A DNA stretch of 64,000 nucleotides from Musa acuminata AAA Group (taxonomy: Eukaryota; Streptophyta; Magnoliopsida; Zingiberales; Musaceae): positions 20,817,501-20,881,500 of the forward strand of contig NC_088359.1 of the NCBI RefSeq assembly GCF_036884655.1, in the 5' to 3' direction. Positions 1 to 8,673 of the stretch are shown here, piece by piece. Positions within the stretch are counted from its first letter, which is position 1, and each line of letters starts with the position of its first letter. The position numbers and the translations under genes were made by a program. Below the pieces are notes generated by a model that worked only from the letters and a program-made list of their open reading frames with translations, searched no databases and was not told where the DNA came from.

Positions 1-82
1 ACAGTCACAAAACAAGCCTTAACCACAGCCTACATCCACCGATCCACCAACCTTTTTTACCATCACTTCTCTCAACCTATAC

Positions 83-1134
83 ATGCTGTTAACCTGACAA
101 CAAAAGAGAGATCTTAACATCACATATTTGGAGGCATATACTATGGCATCTAAGGAGACAATCAATGCTAAATTTGAAGCCTTCGAGGTGCAAATTGAGG
201 ATAAGTTTTGGACGCTCTTTACCAAACTCAGATTGGGCTGACCACTAAGCCCGAAGAAATCACATTAAGGAGAGAGCTCTGCCCAATCACACTAACCCCA
301 AAGAGATGACTTCCAAGGGAGGGAAGGCTCTATGATCGACCTCAACTATCCATGCATGAGGGTGTACTTCCCTAGATGGGAAGAAGGAGACCCGATTGGT
401 TGGATCTCATGCGCGGAGCGATGCTTTTGGTACCACAAAACTGCGGACGCATATATGGTAAAAATTGTGACTATACATATTGAAGGGGATGCTATACAGT
501 AGTTTGACTAGTTTGAACACACTCATGGAATCCTCTCATGGCGACAATTCAAAGAAGGACTGCTGATCCGCTTTGGACAAACCAATTACGAGAACAATGA
601 CGGACAACTAGCAAAGATCCGACAAACCTCCACCATTCAGGAGTACCAAACCAGGTTTGAAAGGTTATCTAATCAAACTTATGATTAGTCTCAAAAACAG
701 CTATTGGGGACCTTCATTGAGGGCTTGAAGCTAGAGATCTGGGGAGAAGTTAAAGCGCGACAACCATACACGCTTATGGCAACCATCTACTGTTGACCGG
801 TCCCTACACCAAAAGGGTTGACAAGAGAATAGCTTCGGGAGCGATATGTGACGGGGTTATGTTGGCACTGTGACGAGCCGTGGAGCCGTGAGCATTGTTG
901 TAGTAAAGGGAGACTTCTTATGTTTGAACTAGTAGAAGAAGAGGTCATTAAACATCCAGAAGAGAGCCTTGAACATAAGAAAGAAAATGCGGAAGAAGAG
1001 CCACAACCGACCGACTTTACGGTACACGCACTAGCTGGCTACTCAAACCCACAAACGATGAAAGTTAGAGGCCTTCTCAAACAACAAACGATCACTATTC
1101 TCATCGACATGGGCAGCACTAATAACTTCCTAAA
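83..1134 (+). pseudogene. gag: Gypsy-1 gag and start of protease, degenerate
   Basis: Gag would form the particle and the protease would cut the polyprotein. The ATG at 83 aligns with the gag ATG of Gypsy-3 at 58802, but an in-frame TGA follows at 95-97 (CGA in the other copy), and more stops and frame changes occur downstream. The retrotransposon gag core is recognisable (proline-tryptophan-rich stretch around 365-420). At about 860-901 a zinc knuckle of the gypsy type (C-x2-C-x7-H-x-C) is readable. It is followed by an acidic linker and a protease start at about 1100-1134, where the active-site triad reads D-M-G instead of D-[ST]-G. The frame is cut at 1134 by Copia-1. This is a dead copy. 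Confidence 0.8.
1130..1134. repeat. Copia-1 target site duplication, left copy
   Basis: The five bases ctaaa before the LTR are repeated exactly at 17359-17363 after the 3' LTR. Joining across the pair restores the gypsy sequence seen at 59885-59900. Confidence 0.93.
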
Positions 1135-1659
1135 TGTTGAATCTCGGATTTTGATGATGAAATCAATTGATGGGTTAATTGATCTAATCCATATTATTGA
1201 GTTAAGTGTGCAGGATTAACTACGATAACCAAAAAACACAAAGCAAGAATACCGGAGTCAAGATCGATGGATGTTTAAGAGTCCGAAGAATCGTCGAAGA
1301 TGCTGCCGGAACCAACCGAGAAGAAATCGAGAACCTATCGGAATTTTCGGAAGTTCGCCGAAGAGATCGTCGGAGGTTCACAGAGATCACCGAGAAGGCT
1401 CGGCTACTCGTTAAAGTCATCACAAGATCGGGAGCTTGATGGGTGTCCGTCGGAAAAAGCTCGTCAGAAAGCTCGCCGAAACAAGACTCGACGTTCGCGG
1501 TTGAAAGCTTGCTTAGGATGTGTTTTTGTTATGTAGTTCACTTGTAATTAGGATTAGGATTAAGAGATAATCCTATATCCTGGTTAGGGGCCAACTGGGC
1601 CCAAAGTCAGATATGGTTTGGGCTTAAATTAAGCCAAACCAGTGAAATCGGAGTGCCAA

Positions 1660-1790
1660 GCGGTGGCACCGCCCAGCACCCGAGAGCTGGGCAGTGACAC
1701 CTCCTTGGCTGGGCGGTTGCACCGTCCAGCACTCGAGCGCTGGGCGGTGGCACCGCCTGGCTGGGCGGTGGCACCTCCAGCACCGGGAAC
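1660..1790 (+). promoter_or_regulatory. GGCGGTGGCACCGCC-type palindrome array
   Basis: Several copies and near copies of the inverted motif GGCGGT-N3-ACCGCC lie 50-180 bp upstream of the TATA box. Every copia LTR in the window has an equivalent array in the same place and orientation. A protein-binding role is inference. Confidence 0.55.
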
Positions 1791-1840
1791 CCTAAGAGAA
1801 TTCAAATTTTGGAGCCCAAAATTTGAATCCTCTTGAGGCC

Positions 1841-1848
1841 TATAAATA
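1841..1848 (+). promoter_or_regulatory. TATA box of Copia-1 5' LTR
   Basis: TATAAATA in the context GGCCTATAAATACCCC. The same box and context occur in the other copia LTRs here. Confidence 0.75.
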
Positions 1849-2247
1849 CCCCTTAAATCTCAGCTGAGGTTACAACTTTTGAGAAGCATTTTGATTGAGA
1901 GAAAAGTCTTAGAAAGTCTTAGCAAGTCTTGTTTTCAATTTGCTAGAGAGTTCTCCTCCTCCTTTCTTATTGAAAATTTGTAAGAGGTTGAGCTGCTTGT
2001 AAAAGGTTGTAAGAGGGGTGTTTACCCTTCCATTTCAAGGCATTTTATTATTGTCATTTACATTACTGTAAATCTTCTTACTGCTTTAGTTCCTTATTAC
2101 CCTTGCTGCGCAATTTTAAGAATACGCTTTCAAGTTAAACTTTTCAAGTTCCATTCTTATCGTACGAAAGATTTTAGTAAAATCGAAGTTTTAATCCGCT
2201 GCACTAATTCACCCCCCCCCTCTTAGTGCCGCTCCGATCCTAACAAG

Positions 2248-2259
2248 TGGTATCAGAGC
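2248..2259 (+). promoter_or_regulatory. Primer binding site, initiator tRNA-Met
   Basis: TGGTATCAGAGC lies two bases after the LTR end. It is complementary to the 3' end of plant initiator tRNA-Met, the usual copia minus-strand primer. Confidence 0.93.
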
Positions 2260-2297
2260 AAGGTTATCTCTCATATTTGGTTTAATACCCAAGAGAG

Positions 2298-2860
2298 ATG
2301 GCTTACTCCAGCATGCAAGAGGGCCATTTTATTGCACGACCACCTTTGTTTAATGGGTCGGATTACACATATTGGAAGACTCGCATGAGAATCTTCCTCA
2401 TTTCTATGGACTTTGAGCTTTGGTCTATTGTCGAGAATGGATTTCAAAAATCTTCTCTTCCGATGAGCGAATGGAATGAATCGGAGAAGAAGGTTTTTGC
2501 TTTAAATGCAAAGGCTATGAATGCCTTGTTTTGTGCATTAGACAAAAACGAATTTAATCGTGTTTCAATGTGTGATTCGGCTTTTGATATTTGGAGAACT
2601 CTTGAGGTCACTCATGAAGGCACTAGCCGAGTGAAAGAGTCCAAAATCAACATCCTTGTGCACTCTTACGAACTTTTCCGAATGAAACCTAGTGAGTCCA
2701 TCGGAGACATGTACACCCGGTTTACGGATGTCATCAAGGGACTCAAAGCTCTTGGTAAAGAATTTACTAACTTTGAACTAGTAACTAAAATCTTAAGATC
2801 CCTCCCTAAAAGTTGGGATCCAAAAGTTATGGTCATTCAAGAGGCCAAAGACCTTAAAGT
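2298..2860 (+). pseudogene. gag: Copia-1 gag, N-terminal part (split by NA-1)
   Basis: This is the capsid part of a copia gag (retrotransposon gag/UBN2-like). It opens in the good context gagagATGGC and reads without a break for 187 codons up to the insertion of NA-1. Visible family features are the N-terminal FNGxxYxYWKxRM motif, the FCALDKNEFNRVS stretch and the MKPSESIGDMYTRFTDV helix region. Reading through the left NA-1 border adds only LTR-encoded residues before a stop. The frame resumes at 11134. With both halves counted, gag would be about 520 residues. Copia-3 (48793) and the gag-only elements carry the same domain. Confidence 0.9.
2856..2860. repeat. NA-1 target site duplication, left copy
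   Basis: aaagt here pairs with aaagc at 11129-11133, one mismatch. The uninterrupted order is inferred from Copia-3 around 49345. Confidence 0.8.
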
Positions 2861-3000
2861 TGTTAGGATCGAGAGCACTAAGAGGGGGGGGTGAATTAGT
2901 GCAACGGATATCTTTTAGCGATTAAAAACAAAAGCTGCGTTCGTTCGATAAAAATCAGTTTTGAAGCAAAAGCCGACTCAAAGATAACTTATGACTAAGT

Positions 3001-3422
3001 GCAGTTTACGTCTAAACGTAGTTTACGTCTAAACACAATTTACGTTTAAATGCAGTTTGCGTCTAAACGCAGTTTTACGTCTAAACGCAGATTTACGTCT
3101 AAACGCAGATTTATGTCTAAACGCAGATTTACGTCCAAACTCAGTTTACGTCTAAAACGCAGTTTTAAGTTTAAACGTAGTTTACGTCGAAACGCAGTTT
3201 TACATCTAAAACACAGATTTACGTCTAAACGCAGATTTACGTCTAAACGCAGATTTACGTCTAAACGCAGTTTGCGTCTAAACACAGTTTGCGTCTAAGC
3301 GCAGTTTACGTCTAAACGCAGTTTACGTCTAAACGCAGTTTGCGTCTAAACGCAGTTTGCGTCTAAGCGCAGTTTACATCTAAACGCAGTTTGCGTCTAA
3401 ACGGAGTTTGCGTCTAAACGCA
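3001..3422. repeat. 17/18-bp tandem repeat array in NA-1 LTR
   Basis: Around 24 copies of a unit close to acgtctaaacgcagttt, alternating 17 and 18 bp. The 18-bp copies keep frame, which produces long meaningless reading frames on both strands (3046-3298). Confidence 0.93.
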
Positions 3423-3425
3423 GAT

Positions 3426-3723
3426 GACAGTTTGCAGTTCTAAATGAAATCAAGACGTAAACGTAAACTGCACAGAACCTTGTTCGTAAAAGCGCAGAAG
3501 ACAGTTTGCAGTTATAAATGAAATCAAGACGTGAACGTAAACTGCACAGAACTCATTCGTAAAAGCGCAGAGAGACAGTTTGCAGTTTGTAGATGGAATC
3601 AAGACGTAAACGTAAACTGCACAGAATTCGTTCGTAAAAGCGCAGAGAGCAGTTTGCAGTTTGTAAATGGAATTAAGACGTGAACGTAAACTGCACAGAA
3701 CTCGTTCGTAAAAGCGCAGAGAG
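3426..3723. repeat. 74-bp tandem repeat array in NA-1 LTR
   Basis: Four copies of a 74-75-bp unit start near 3426, 3500, 3574 and 3649. Each has gacagtttgcag near the start and cgtaaactgcacagaa in the middle. Confidence 0.9.
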
Positions 3724-4083
3724 CAGTAGCTATGTAGGAGGTTTGCAGTAATGATAAAGTGCTCAAAATAAACGCACACCAGAGATTTAGAGTGGTTCGG
3801 TCAGTCTTGACCTACTCCACTTTTGGCTTCCTCCACCGATGAGGTTACCGACATCAACTAGAAGCCTTCCTTCAATAGGCGAAGGCCAACTACCCTCTTA
3901 CAGATTCACTCCTTTTGATTGGCTTAGGAGACAACCCTTACAGATGTTTTCTCTCCTCTCTTTACAACTCAAACTTGAAGAACAGAAGGAGGAGGAAAAC
4001 TAGCAGTTTTGAGCTCTAAGAACCACTGAAAAGATCAAGATTTCGGCTTGAGTTCTTGCTCTCTCAGTGCTGAATGGGTGGGG

Positions 4084-4091
4084 TATTTATA
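4084..4091 (-). promoter_or_regulatory. TATA box of NA-1 3' LTR
   Basis: TATAAATA on the minus strand in the same GGCCTATAAATACCCC-like context as the other LTRs. Confidence 0.65.
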
Positions 4092-4144
4092 GGCCCCAAC
4101 CCAATTCAAATTTGGAGCTCAAAACGATCAAATCCTGGAATTCC

Positions 4145-4450
4145 GGGATCAGGCGGTTGCACCTCTTGACTGGAGAGGTTGCACCGCCTGGCAGAGCTCG
4201 AAGACCGAGCTCAGGCGGTGCCACCTCTCTGCCAGGGAGGTTGCACCGCCCAGTCTTGCTCGAAGACTGAGCTCAGGCGGTGCCACCTCTCTGTCAGGGA
4301 GGTTGCACCGCCCAGTCTTGCTCGAAGACTGAGCTCAGGCGGTGCCACCTCCCGGCTGGAGAGGTTGTACCGCCCAGTCTCGCTGGGAGGCTTAGCCCAG
4401 GCGGTGCCACCTCCTGGCCAAGGCGGTTGCACCTCCTGGCACTATTCCAG
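4145..4450 (-). repeat. 62-bp repeats built on the GGTGGCACC palindrome
   Basis: Period 62 bp, with gagctcaggcgg at 4207, 4269 and 4331. Each unit carries two versions of the GGCGGT/ACCGCC palindrome, so the LTR-wide motif array has been expanded into a minisatellite here. Confidence 0.85.
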
Positions 4451-5299
4451 ATCACTGGTTGGGCTCCAAACTTGGCCCAAACCAGTCCGAATTCGGGCCC
4501 AATTGGCCCAAGATTAAGTTAATGGGATCACCTCCCATTTTCCAACTTAATCAACGTGCTAACTACGATTAGTTCTAAGACAATTTCTGCAGCTTTGCTT
4601 TGGTGCGTCAATCGCTTCTTCCGGCGAGTTTCCGGCGAACTTCCGTCAATCATCCGATGAACCCTCGGTGATGCTCCTGCAGACTTCCGGCAAACTCCTG
4701 GACTTTGCGACGATCCACTTGGCAAGTTCCGACGAGCTTCGCTTGGCAAGCTTCTGGACTTCTCGGATCTGTTCTCGCAGAACCTCCGACGACCGTCCGA
4801 ACTTCCGTCGAACTCTCGAACTTCTAACGTGATCATGAACTTGACTCCGGCGCAACTCCTGCTGCTTGTCTAACTTTCATCGTAGTTAATCCTGCACACT
4901 TAAAACAAAAACTTTGATCGAGACAATTAATCCTAAGCAATTAACCAAGTTGTCCGGCATGTCATTGGTCCCTCGACGCTTCGTCCGATTCTTCGGCGCA
5001 TCGTCCTTTCCTGCAGCCTATTGCCCAATCGGCCTGTTGGCTCCGCAACTCCGATATCCTTGGCACAATACCCGCTCTTCTTGGCCCGATGCCCGAGTCC
5101 ACGGCCCGAAGCCTTCTGTCGATACGTCGACCGATCCACTGGCCCGACGTCCAATCTTCTGACATGTTCCTTCGGCACAACATGATGTTCCTGCTTTAAT
5201 TGTCTCATCCTGATCAAAGCATCCTGCGTCACTCAAAACGCAGATTAAATCATAAACATATATCAAGTAGTTTCATCATCAAAATATGAGATTCAACAA

Positions 5300-5312
5300 T
5301 CTCCCCCTTTTT
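5300..5312 (-). promoter_or_regulatory. Polypurine tract of NA-1
   Basis: The minus strand reads CAAAAAGGGGGAGA directly before the LTR start. It would prime plus-strand synthesis. Confidence 0.85.
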
Positions 5313-5335
5313 GATGATGACAACCACTTGATGAC

Positions 5336-5477
5336 GGAGTTAAACCTAACTCCCGGAGTTTAAACAAACTCCCCCTATCAATATACCTTATTGATAGAAA
5401 CTCTTAGATTCAAAAATCTAAGCAACATGTCATCATAATCGGAGTTAACCTTAACTCCCAGAGTTTAAACAAACTCC
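5336..5477 (-). other. Tandem hairpin module next to the polypurine tract
   Basis: Inverted repeats lie at 5336-5353, 5355-5372, 5441-5458 (GGAGTTAACCTTAACTCC) and 5460-5477 (stem gagttt/aaactc). The pair occurs twice here and once in the other elements. Confidence 0.7.
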
Positions 5478-7708
5478 CCCTATCAATATGCCATATTGAT
5501 AGAACCTTGAATTCAAACTGAATTCAAGTCATTGCAATATTCATCATGAATACTTGCAACACGTCAACATGAACATATGCATAAACTTATGCATCACATG
5601 TCATGTCATCAACATACTTTCATCAACATACTTCTCCCCCTTTGTCATCAACAAAAAGGAGAAGTATCACAATCAAGTGTTTGTGATATTGGTTCAACTC
5701 ATTGCATGAAAAACATATTATCAAGTTTTATCATCATGCAGTTTTGAAGCCAAAAAATTTAGCAAATGTTACATCATGCTTAGAACATTCAAGCTATCAA
5801 GTTTTAGATATGCAAGTTTTACAGTATACAAGATAGCACTTGGTATGAAAATTAGAGATGTTCAAGATAGCAAGTTCTATATCATGCAAGCTAGCAAATT
5901 AGAGATGTTCAAGAAGGCAACTCTTGCTTCTTGAAATATGCAAATTTGTCAAGTTTTGCTAGATGTGCAAGTTAGCATTTTTGCCTCTTGAGATAGGCAA
6001 GATAGCACATATGCTTCTTTTGAGATAGCAACTTTTCGCTTCTCTTTAGACTACAAGCTAGCGATATACAAGTTTCGCAATATACAAGCTAGCAAAAACT
6101 TCGAAAGCAAATGCAAGATAACTTTCTTGTGTAGGCTCATGATTATTGCTTCCTATTGTAATGTGCAGGTTGCAAGTCTTGCTTCTTGAGATATTCAAGA
6201 TAGTGATTTTCAAGAAGACAATTTTTGCTTCTTGAAATAAGCAAGTTAGCAATCAAGTTTTTGCATCTTCTTGACTTGTGCAAGCTAGCTATCTCCCCCT
6301 TTGTCATTGTCAAAAAGAAAGGAAGAATACAGTTTTGTAGTTCTTTTTTTCTTTTACAACGATTTCAAAATCATGACAAAGGATGAATAATCAAGTTATG
6401 AATGTCAAGACAATTTTTCATCATGAATATTTTATCATTGCATTATCATAAGTTGAAGTATTACATGCATAATATCATATCATCATTCATAATTACATTA
6501 ATGTTTCAATATAGCAATTTCTTCTCAAAATGTGTAACTTAGCACTCATCATGATTTACATCATATGCAATACATCACATCATAATTAGAAAGCACAAGT
6601 ATTGCATGCATAATTGCAAATCATAAATGTTTCATATCATGATGGTATCAATTTTGTCAAATTATATCCTACCATGCATGATCAATAACTCCTCATTTGT
6701 ATTTCATGCATTATTTCATTTCATCTCATAAGGAATATCAAGAAAAGTTATTGGATAAGGAGATAAATATTTTATGAATACACGGAATTGTATAAAAATC
6801 ATATCATAAGTGTTTCGTGTATTCATATTATCACATGAAGCATATTATCATTTTTGAGATTCATAACATGAATAACGTTATTACTATTTCATCAAAATCA
6901 ATTTCGAGATTCACACAATATCATGAAATCATTAATCTCGATAAGATGGGAAAAGCATTTTCTTTTTAAGTGATTCTTTTAACGCATCATAAAAAAAAAA
7001 AACTCATTCATAATTCAAGTGATTTACAAGATATCATAAATGAATTTATCACTTGTATTTCATCAAAATCGAGAACTCTAGAGATAGAAAATGATTGAAG
7101 CATTTAACATGATTGATGCATGATTCATATTTAAAGTGTATCTTATGTTGTAAATACGAATCAAGCATTTGTCAAATCTGAAATCATCCTCAAAATTACA
7201 TTCAATAAATTCATGTATGACAAGCATAGATTTATTGAAAAATCAATAAGATAGAGGATTACATTTCAAGTGTTCATCAATTGTAGCATTTCATCATATA
7301 GTAAGATATCAATGCGTAAAACTGTGAAGCAAGATTTTGTTTGATATCTTGATACAGGGCATGATGTACACATTTCGAATATTTTGGCAAGTGTAGCATT
7401 ACATCACATGGTAAGATATCAGCTCGTATAATGCAAATTTTTTGTTTGATATCTTGATACAGGGCATATAGCAATGATAGCAATCATATATTTCTTGGTG
7501 ATGCAAGTACGGCCTAATCATAGCATCAGTGATAGCAACCATATTATCATCAGTAATAGCAACCATATCATTATCAGTAATAGCAACCATATCATTATCA
7601 GTAATAGCAACCATATCATTTCATATTTTTGCATTTACATTATTAAATTATTAAAAATATAATTTTCAAGAAAATTTAAAGAAAAAGAAAAATGCATCAT
7701 GAAGAACA
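5478..7708 (-). other. NA-1 non-coding internal region in place of pol
   Basis: A+T-rich DNA without a credible reading frame. From 5632 to 6325 lies a cassette bounded by two polypurine-like motifs and filled with irregular copies of a GCTAGC-centred word (aagctagcaa). A block ending in gatatcttgatacagggcat occurs twice (about 7300-7356 and 7410-7470), and a 24-bp repeat lies at 7519-7622. The same kind of region is found in NA-2 to NA-5. Confidence 0.75.
7519..7622. repeat. 24-bp tandem repeat
   Basis: About four copies of a unit near atcagtaatagcaaccatat plus catt. The last three are almost identical. Confidence 0.85.
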
Positions 7709-8623
7709 TCATGTAATTTCGAGGTAAATTAAAGGCATTTTGATTACCTTAGCGTCGAAAGGCGTAGAGGCGTAATTTGCCACCTCGCCTTTGTTGATTT
7801 TCTCCTCGTCTTCGGAGGAGCTCGATTCATCCCAGTTTTTGTTCTTCTTCTTGCGTTCAAAGCAAGTAGTTCCGTTCTTTTTACTTTTTAATTTTTGTTT
7901 CATTTGTAGTTGAAGTTCACCATCACTTGAGCTTATGCTCGAGTGGTCTTCAAATGTTCTATGTCCCAAATCCTTCCTGTTCTTTGGAAGGTGGTTCTCA
8001 AGTTCTTCACGTGCATTGCACGTCATTTTATATGTGATCAATGAACCAATTAGTTCTTCAAGTGGAAATTGGTTCAAGTTTTTCGATTCTTGAATAGCAG
8101 TTACTTTTGAATCCCAAGTTTTAGAAAGTGAGCGCAAAACTTTGTTAACGAGTTCAAAATCCGAAAAGCTTTTACCAAGTGATTTTAAACCATTGACGAC
8201 ATCCGTAAAACGGGTGTACATGTCAACAACGGTTTCGCTTGGTTTCATATGAAAAAGCTTGAAATCATGCAGTAAAATATTAACTTTCGAGTCTTTGACT
8301 CTACTAGTTCCCTCGTGCGTGATTTCAAGAGCATGCCAAATATCGAAAGCCGTTTCGCACAAAGAAACCCGATTGAACTCATTTTTGTCCAAAGCGCAAA
8401 ATAAGGCATTCATAGCCTTTGCGTTTAAAGAAAAATACTTCTTCTCCAAATCCGACCATTCGTTCATCGGTTTGGAGGGAAGTTGAAAACCGTTTTCAAC
8501 AATATTCCATAAATCCAGATTCAGAGAAATCAAGAAAACTCTCATTCGAGTTTTCCAATAAGTGTAGTCCAATCCGTTAAAGAACGGTGGACGAAAAACC
8601 GATAAGCCCTCTTGAAGAGCCAT
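7709..8623 (-). CDS. gag: NA-1 gag without zinc knuckle (304 aa)
   Basis: An uninterrupted gag of the same family as Copia-1 and Copia-3, shown by the N-terminal FNGLDYTYWKTRMRVF motif, the NALFCALDKNEFNRVS stretch and MKPSETVVDMYTRFTDV. It aligns up to the region that carries the first CCHC knuckle in the autonomous gags. There the protein reads CFERKKKNKNWDES, so only the first cysteine remains. After the acidic SSSSEDEE stretch it ends within about 30 residues, and the second knuckle and everything beyond are missing. It is 304 residues long, against about 520 in Copia-1. The open frame in a young element suggests it could still make a capsid-like protein; RNA binding would have to come from elsewhere. 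That is inference. Confidence 0.88.
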   Translation of the reverse strand: MALQEGLSVFRPPFFNGLDYTYWKTRMRVFLISLNLDLWNIVENGFQLPSKPMNEWSDLEKKYFSLNAKAMNALFCALDKNEFNRVSLCETAFDIWHALEITHEGTSRVKDSKVNILLHDFKLFHMKPSETVVDMYTRFTDVVNGLKSLGKSFSDFELVNKVLRSLSKTWDSKVTAIQESKNLNQFPLEELIGSLITYKMTCNAREELENHLPKNRKDLGHRTFEDHSSISSSDGELQLQMKQKLKSKKNGTTCFERKKKNKNWDESSSSEDEEKINKGEVANYASTPFDAKVIKMPLIYLEIT

Positions 8624-8659
8624 TTCTCTCGGGTGTAAATCCGAAATGAGAAATACCCC

Positions 8660-8671
8660 GCTCTGATACCA
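8660..8671 (-). promoter_or_regulatory. Primer binding site of NA-1
   Basis: The minus strand reads TGGTATCAGAGC, two bases from the 5' LTR (8674). Confidence 0.92.
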
Positions 8672-8673
8672 AT

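Larger units (their letters stand above)
1..1134 (+). mobile_element. Gypsy-1, 5' internal part (Ty3/gypsy remnant)
   Basis: The left part of a Ty3/gypsy element enters from outside the window. It matches the better preserved Gypsy-3 copy (about 58725-59890) along its length. It stops at 1134 where Copia-1 is inserted and resumes at 17364. Its own 5' LTR lies outside the window. Confidence 0.85.
1135..2245 (+). repeat. Copia-1 5' LTR (1111 bp)
   Basis: The LTR runs from TGTTGAATC to CCTAACA. A palindrome array (about 1660-1790) lies upstream of the TATA box at 1841. Compared with the 3' LTR it lacks 102 bp (equivalent of 17051-17152, missing after 2039) and carries about 10 extra bp in the array. 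Near its 3' end is a C tract (about 2209-2220). Short reading frames here, such as those around 1206-1536, are LTR sequence and not genes. Confidence 0.94.
2861..5298 (-). repeat. NA-1 3' LTR (2438 bp)
   Basis: On the + strand it begins TGTTAGGATC and ends GATTCAACA. It holds three separate tandem arrays (3001-3422, 3426-3723, 4145-4450) and a reverse TATA box at 4084-4091. The open frames within it on both strands come from the repeat periodicity. Confidence 0.93.

Noticed and set aside
1206..1536. Small frames in the Copia-1 5' LTR, repeated at 16227-16519, 47664-47904 and 56077-56397
   Set aside because: They recur at the same place of each LTR with frame-changing differences, so they are non-coding LTR sequence.
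3046..3298. Overlapping 79-82 codon frames on both strands with repeating RLDVNL/RFTSK peptides (also 8859-9111)
   Set aside because: They are products of an 18-bp tandem repeat without stops; no start context, no composition of a real protein.
3426..3723. Regular 74-bp repeats considered as a CRISPR array
   Set aside because: The whole unit is repeated, there are no unique spacers, and the setting is a plant LTR.
4067..5266. Frames of 67-112 codons in the NA-1 LTR, repeated at 9897-11096
   Set aside because: They run over the palindrome repeats and the LTR end, on both strands at once, with no known domain.
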